The notes under the pieces were generated by a model. That model made no database searches. It was given only the letters and a program-made list of their open reading frames with translations, and was not told the DNA's origin. From assembly GCA_001282665.1 (NCBI GenBank), contig LN874944.1:124001-188000 (forward strand): a stretch of DNA of 64,000 nt. The letters are read 5' to 3'. Below, piece after piece: positions 60,818 to 64,000 of the stretch. This DNA comes from Clostridiales bacterium mt11. Its GTDB lineage: Bacteria > Bacillota > Clostridia > Tissierellales > Tepidimicrobiaceae. The translations under genes and the position numbers were made by a program. Within the stretch, counting starts at the first letter, position 1; each line of letters begins with the position of its first letter.

Positions 60818-62177
60818 AAATGGGTATTTCTATGAGGAAGGATACCCCTTTTTCTTCATTTTTAGCCCAGATTTTAGCATCGTGTAAGGATATAATCCTA
60901 TAGACAATAGCTAATCCAAGACCAAATTCTCCCTTATATCCTTTATTAAATTTATTAAAAAGAGAATCTATGATTTCTGGTTCAATATTCGGTCCATCAT
61001 TCCAAATGGTGAGAAGGACTGAATTATTTTCCTGTTCACATAAGGTTATACGAATTTGACTATTTGCATAACGTATTTGATTATCCAATAAGTTCTCTAA
61101 GACTACTCTCCACTGCTCCATATCTCCATTGATACTTATATGAGATAAGTTCAAATGCCAATCGAGTTCAGGTCTATTCCAAGAGAGTCTTTCCACTACA
61201 TCCTTAATAAAGTTATCTATGGAAAAGACCTCTTTGGAGATTTCGTGATTAGATAGATAGTCTAGTTTGGTCATATATAATAAATTGCGTACCCGCTTTT
61301 CTAATCTCTTTGCTTCTTCATCTATAACCTGTATAGAGCAATCCAAGTCACCTTTTGGATATATGCCATCTCTAATGGCCTGTGTATAGCTGCGAATAAC
61401 CATAACAGGGGTTTTCAATTCATGGGATACATGCTGTAAAAATGACTGCTGCATTTCATCTTGATAGATTAGCTGATTTCTAAGCTGCTCTATGGACTCC
61501 CCTAATCTTCCTATTTCATCTTTTCGATGTAATTCAACAGGTTCATTCCATTCATTGTTTGCAAGCTTTTCAACTCGCTTTTCTAAATTTACTAGCGGAC
61601 TGGATAGGTATTTAGATAGTCCAATAGCAGGTATCCAGCTTAGTAAGAATACTATAGTCATAATTAGTGCAAGTTTTTTAAACAGAGTTTGGACTAAATC
61701 TTCCCTATATGAATCCCACATATAAGAGACTAAAGAGACATCTTGATTTAATGCTTTACCTTTGGTTATAACGTAAAATATCTTTTCATCACCTATTTGC
61801 CCTCTATATCTTTGACTATTATTTTTTTGCAATCTTGTTTCCTTTTTTACCTCATTCAAAAACTTCATGGGAAGAGATGATGATATGATTATTTCACTGT
61901 CGTCATAAACTATAAAGTGATTGACGGTACGAATATTCTCCAATGCCTGTCGTGGATTCTTTAAAAGTTCTGATTCAAAGATACTGTTAAAGGTTTGACT
62001 ATCAAAACGATTAAACATTAACCCTTGGGCACTTTCAATGGTAGCATAAATCTCCTTAGTAAAGAAATCCCTTAAAGTCAATGGAAGTATTATGGATAAT
62101 AATATGGAGATACATAGGGTAATTGTGGCAAATACTATCCAAATTTGAATGGATAAAGGTAAATTTTTCATCTTCAT
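60816..62177 (-). CDS. cssS: Secretion-stress sensor histidine kinase CssS
   Basis: This 453-aa sensor kinase has two membrane segments (about 10-30 and 165-185) flanking an external sensor region, a HAMP linker (SSPLVNLEKRVEKLANNEWNEPVELHRKDEIGRL), the phospho-acceptor box HVSHELKTPVMVIRSYTQAIRDG, and an ATPase domain (ENLLDNQIRYA; GFGLAIVYRI-like GEFGLGLAIVYRII). It overlaps cssR by 4 bp. In B. subtilis CssS senses misfolded exported proteins and drives htrA/htrB; the divergent htrA gene here supports the same role. Confidence 0.88.
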   Translation of the reverse strand: MKMKNLPLSIQIWIVFATITLCISILLSIILPLTLRDFFTKEIYATIESAQGLMFNRFDSQTFNSIFESELLKNPRQALENIRTVNHFIVYDDSEIIISSSLPMKFLNEVKKETRLQKNNSQRYRGQIGDEKIFYVITKGKALNQDVSLVSYMWDSYREDLVQTLFKKLALIMTIVFLLSWIPAIGLSKYLSSPLVNLEKRVEKLANNEWNEPVELHRKDEIGRLGESIEQLRNQLIYQDEMQQSFLQHVSHELKTPVMVIRSYTQAIRDGIYPKGDLDCSIQVIDEEAKRLEKRVRNLLYMTKLDYLSNHEISKEVFSIDNFIKDVVERLSWNRPELDWHLNLSHISINGDMEQWRVVLENLLDNQIRYANSQIRITLCEQENNSVLLTIWNDGPNIEPEIIDSLFNKFNKGYKGEFGLGLAIVYRIISLHDAKIWAKNEEKGVSFLIEIPI

Positions 62178-62836
62178 GATTTTATCATCCTATAACCGTA
62201 TCCATAGAGGGTTTCAATATTTAGTTCGGGCATCTTTTTTCGCAATCTCCTTACTAAGTCGTCTACTACTCTATCCGTTCCAAAGTAATCAGTTCCCCAA
62301 ATTTTTGAGAGTATCTGTTCCCTAGAAAGTGCCATTCCTTGATTTTTTACAAAATAGATCAAGAGGTCAAACTCCTTAGATGTTAAATCAATCAACTTTT
62401 CTTTTAACTTAACTGTTCTACTCTTTTCATCTATATTATAAGGTGGAATGTTTAAATCTAAAGAGCTATCACCATATATGCGATCCAATAGGTTTCGAGT
62501 TCTAATGACTAATTCCCTAGGAAGAAAAGGTTTAGATAGATAATCATCGCTGCCTAGTTCTAAACCTAAAACTCTATCTATATCCGCATCTCTTGCAGAT
62601 ATAAAGATTACTGGAATATTTGGAGATGTCAACTTTATTTGCTGTAAAAGTTGGTATCCGTCTATATCTGGAAGCATAATGTCTAGTATCCACAAATCAG
62701 GAGGAGTGCTAATTGCTTCTTTCGCATCTTCTCCTGTTAGGAAAGAAGAAATTTGCCAACCTTCCTTTTCTAAATAGGAAGTTAAAACGAGATTTAAATT
62801 TTTATCATCTTCTACTAAATAAATCTTAAAAGGCAT
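62174..62836 (-). CDS. cssR: Secretion-stress response regulator CssR
   Basis: This 220-aa OmpR-family regulator has a receiver domain (YLVEDDKNLNL; phospho-acceptor in LWILDIMLPDIDGYQLL; FISARDADIDRVLGLELGSDD; KPFLPREL) and a winged-helix domain (LTSKEFDLLIYFVKNQGMALSREQILSKIWGTDYFGTDRVVDDLVRRLRKKMPEL). The run GTDYFGTDRVVDDLVRRLRK and the receiver are, from memory, very close to Bacillus CssR. It is transcribed away from htrA, as cssRS is from htrB in Bacillus. Confidence 0.9.
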   Translation of the reverse strand: MPFKIYLVEDDKNLNLVLTSYLEKEGWQISSFLTGEDAKEAISTPPDLWILDIMLPDIDGYQLLQQIKLTSPNIPVIFISARDADIDRVLGLELGSDDYLSKPFLPRELVIRTRNLLDRIYGDSSLDLNIPPYNIDEKSRTVKLKEKLIDLTSKEFDLLIYFVKNQGMALSREQILSKIWGTDYFGTDRVVDDLVRRLRKKMPELNIETLYGYGYRMIKS

Positions 62837-63011
62837 AAAAATCCTCCTTTACAATATAAGTCAGTATAAATATATTATAACAAATGATATATAGTATTTC
62901 ATTATTATAGTATGGAACAAAATTAAGGTATCCATATCAAATAATTATGGGAAATTGTGAAAAAAAACTATGATAAATTTCATAACAAAAACATATTCCA
63001 TCCGTATTCTT

Positions 63012-63040
63012 TTTACAATTATTTATTATGCTATTAATAT
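63012..63040 (+). promoter_or_regulatory. htrA promoter
   Basis: TTTACA (63012-63017), a 17-bp spacer and TAATAT (63035-63040), about 29 bp before the ATG. The intergenic region upstream has TTTTTTTCACAATT on the minus strand and a TTTCATAACAAA segment that could hold CssR-binding repeats. Confidence 0.65.
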
Positions 63041-63068
63041 AAAATAGATAATATAAGGAGGTAATAAT

Positions 63069-64000
63069 ATGGATGATGAAAGAAAAGATGTAGAAAATGT
63101 GGATAATGATAATATATACTATGATTCATATGAGGATAAGTACGAAGATAAATTTGTAGGAAATGCTTCGGCTATAGATGATGAAAAATCTGAAGATAAG
63201 AAACCAAAAAGAAAAAGATTTCTATCCTACTTTGTTGTAGCTTTAATAGCTTCCCTTATTGGAGGCTTAATGTCCTCATATATTGGATCAAGATTTGTAT
63301 ATGGAGGAAATGCATATAAATCTAGTACGGAAGAATCCTACCCTACTCAAAAGAATTATAATGTAAAAGATGATAATAGTTCTAGTATATCTTTAGCTGC
63401 TAAAAAGGCAATGAGTAGTGTAGTAGGTATTACTACAGTAGAGGTTCAAAGATATGGGTTTATGGAACAGGAAGTAGATGGAGTAGGCTCTGGAGTAATA
63501 GTAAATAGCAATGGATATATACTTACAAATTCCCATGTTGTTGGAGATGGGAATGCTAAAGAGATAACTGTATTATTTGAAAATGGAGACAAAAAACCTG
63601 GTAAAGTGTTATGGTGTGATACGACTTTGGATTTAGCTATGGTAAAGGTAGAAGAAACTAATTTACCAGTAGCTACATTAGGAGATTCTGATAGTTTGGA
63701 GGTAGGCGAAACCGCCATAGCTATAGGTAATCCATTAGGACTGGAATTCCAAAGAACTGTAACTTCAGGAATTATCAGTGGACTCCATAGAACCATTAGA
63801 GTAGATGAGAGTACTATTATAGAGGATTTAATTCAAACGGATGCCTCTATTAATCCTGGAAATAGTGGAGGACCCTTATTAAACAGTAAAGGTGAAGTAG
63901 TAGGCATAAATACAGCTAAAATAAAAACGGCTGAAGGCTTAGGATTTTCTATACCTATAAATATGGCAAAACCAATAATCAATCAAGTAGTTAAAGAAGG
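63069..64000 (+). CDS. HtrA/DegP-type membrane-anchored serine protease (3' partial)
   Basis: The frame is open to the window end (310 codons seen). An acidic cytoplasmic N-terminus (about 1-45) is followed by one membrane anchor (FVVALIASLIGGLMSSYIG), a linker, and a trypsin-like domain with the catalytic triad: His in ILTNSHVVG, Asp in TLDLAMVKV, Ser in TDASINPGNSGGPL. The missing C-terminus should hold a PDZ domain. GGAGGTAAT precedes the ATG. It degrades misfolded exported proteins and is probably the main target of the divergent CssRS system. Confidence 0.92.
   Translation, partial: MDDERKDVENVDNDNIYYDSYEDKYEDKFVGNASAIDDEKSEDKKPKRKRFLSYFVVALIASLIGGLMSSYIGSRFVYGGNAYKSSTEESYPTQKNYNVKDDNSSSISLAAKKAMSSVVGITTVEVQRYGFMEQEVDGVGSGVIVNSNGYILTNSHVVGDGNAKEITVLFENGDKKPGKVLWCDTTLDLAMVKVEETNLPVATLGDSDSLEVGETAIAIGNPLGLEFQRTVTSGIISGLHRTIRVDESTIIEDLIQTDASINPGNSGGPLLNSKGEVVGINTAKIKTAEGLGFSIPINMAKPIINQVVKE

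Noticed and set aside
1..64000. CRISPR array, tRNA, rRNA or phage genes
   Set aside because: No regularly spaced repeats, clover-leaf tRNA sequences, conserved rRNA stretches or phage structural genes were seen on reading.

Overview
The window is low-GC DNA with AGGAGG-type ribosome binding sites, dense co-directional operons, a selenocysteine (UGA) formate dehydrogenase, tungsten/molybdenum pterin enzymes, Hcp and two agr-type quorum-sensing loci. This points to an anaerobic, formate-using Firmicute of the Clostridia/Tissierellia type (inference from gene content; no rRNA or tRNA gene was seen).

Region 1 (1-7.8 kb) is an NAD-linked, probably electron-bifurcating formate dehydrogenase: a NuoE-like subunit (cut by the window edge), a NuoF-like subunit, a truncated FdhA/NuoG-like iron-sulfur subunit and a selenocysteine FdhF read through an in-frame TGA with a recognisable SECIS hairpin. 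MogA/MoaB, MobA and FdhD follow. Region 2 (7.8-13.5 kb) has a Moco/Tuco-type riboswitch plus terminator, a TupABC tungstate importer, MoeA, and a MoeA fused to a periplasmic-binding-like domain. Region 3 (13.5-16.5 kb) is a complete agrBDAC quorum-sensing locus embedded in the cofactor cluster. Its short AgrD (41 aa) has a serine where the usual cysteine would be. Region 4 (16.5-22.7 kb) holds MoaA, MoaC, a MOSC protein, a MOSC-PAS-AAA+-Fis sigma54 activator, an aldehyde:ferredoxin oxidoreductase and a MoaD-like carrier. Three 17-bp palindromes and a -24/-12 promoter lie between the activator and the oxidoreductase gene. Region 5 (22.7-26.8 kb) is pstSCAB plus a small HAD protein.

Region 6 (26.8-36.6 kb) has an amidohydrolase and two heterodimeric ABC exporter pairs; the second pair is preceded by a MarR regulator with palindromic operators. 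Region 7 (36.7-39.7 kb) is an unusual three-gene cytoplasmic cassette: a DUF1858 plus solute-binding-like protein, a Cys-rich P-loop NTPase, and an ABC ATPase without a permease.

Region 8 (39.7-51.6 kb) is an accessory island bounded by two ~255-bp direct copies of an antibiotic-type attenuator leader (promoter, 7-aa leader peptide, terminators). It carries a second agr system (agrA/agrC on +, agrB/agrD on -, with a cysteine-core AgrD), an IS982-type transposase relic, and a compact peptide (RiPP) cluster: radical SAM/SPASM maturase, a 30-aa candidate precursor, CPBP protease, small membrane protein, ABC ATPase, ABC permease and an ABC exporter. The layout recalls the Bacillus sporulation-killing-factor type. 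The right edge of the island abuts a decayed duplicate of the phosphatase-hcp locus, into which the ABC-F cassette is joined.

Region 9 (51.6-64 kb) has an Lsa/CplR-like ABC-F protein, an S-layer-anchored tyrosine phosphatase (- strand), intact hcp, a MacB/FtsX-type exporter with a very large coiled coil, and a CssS-CssR two-component system divergent from an HtrA protease that runs off the window end.
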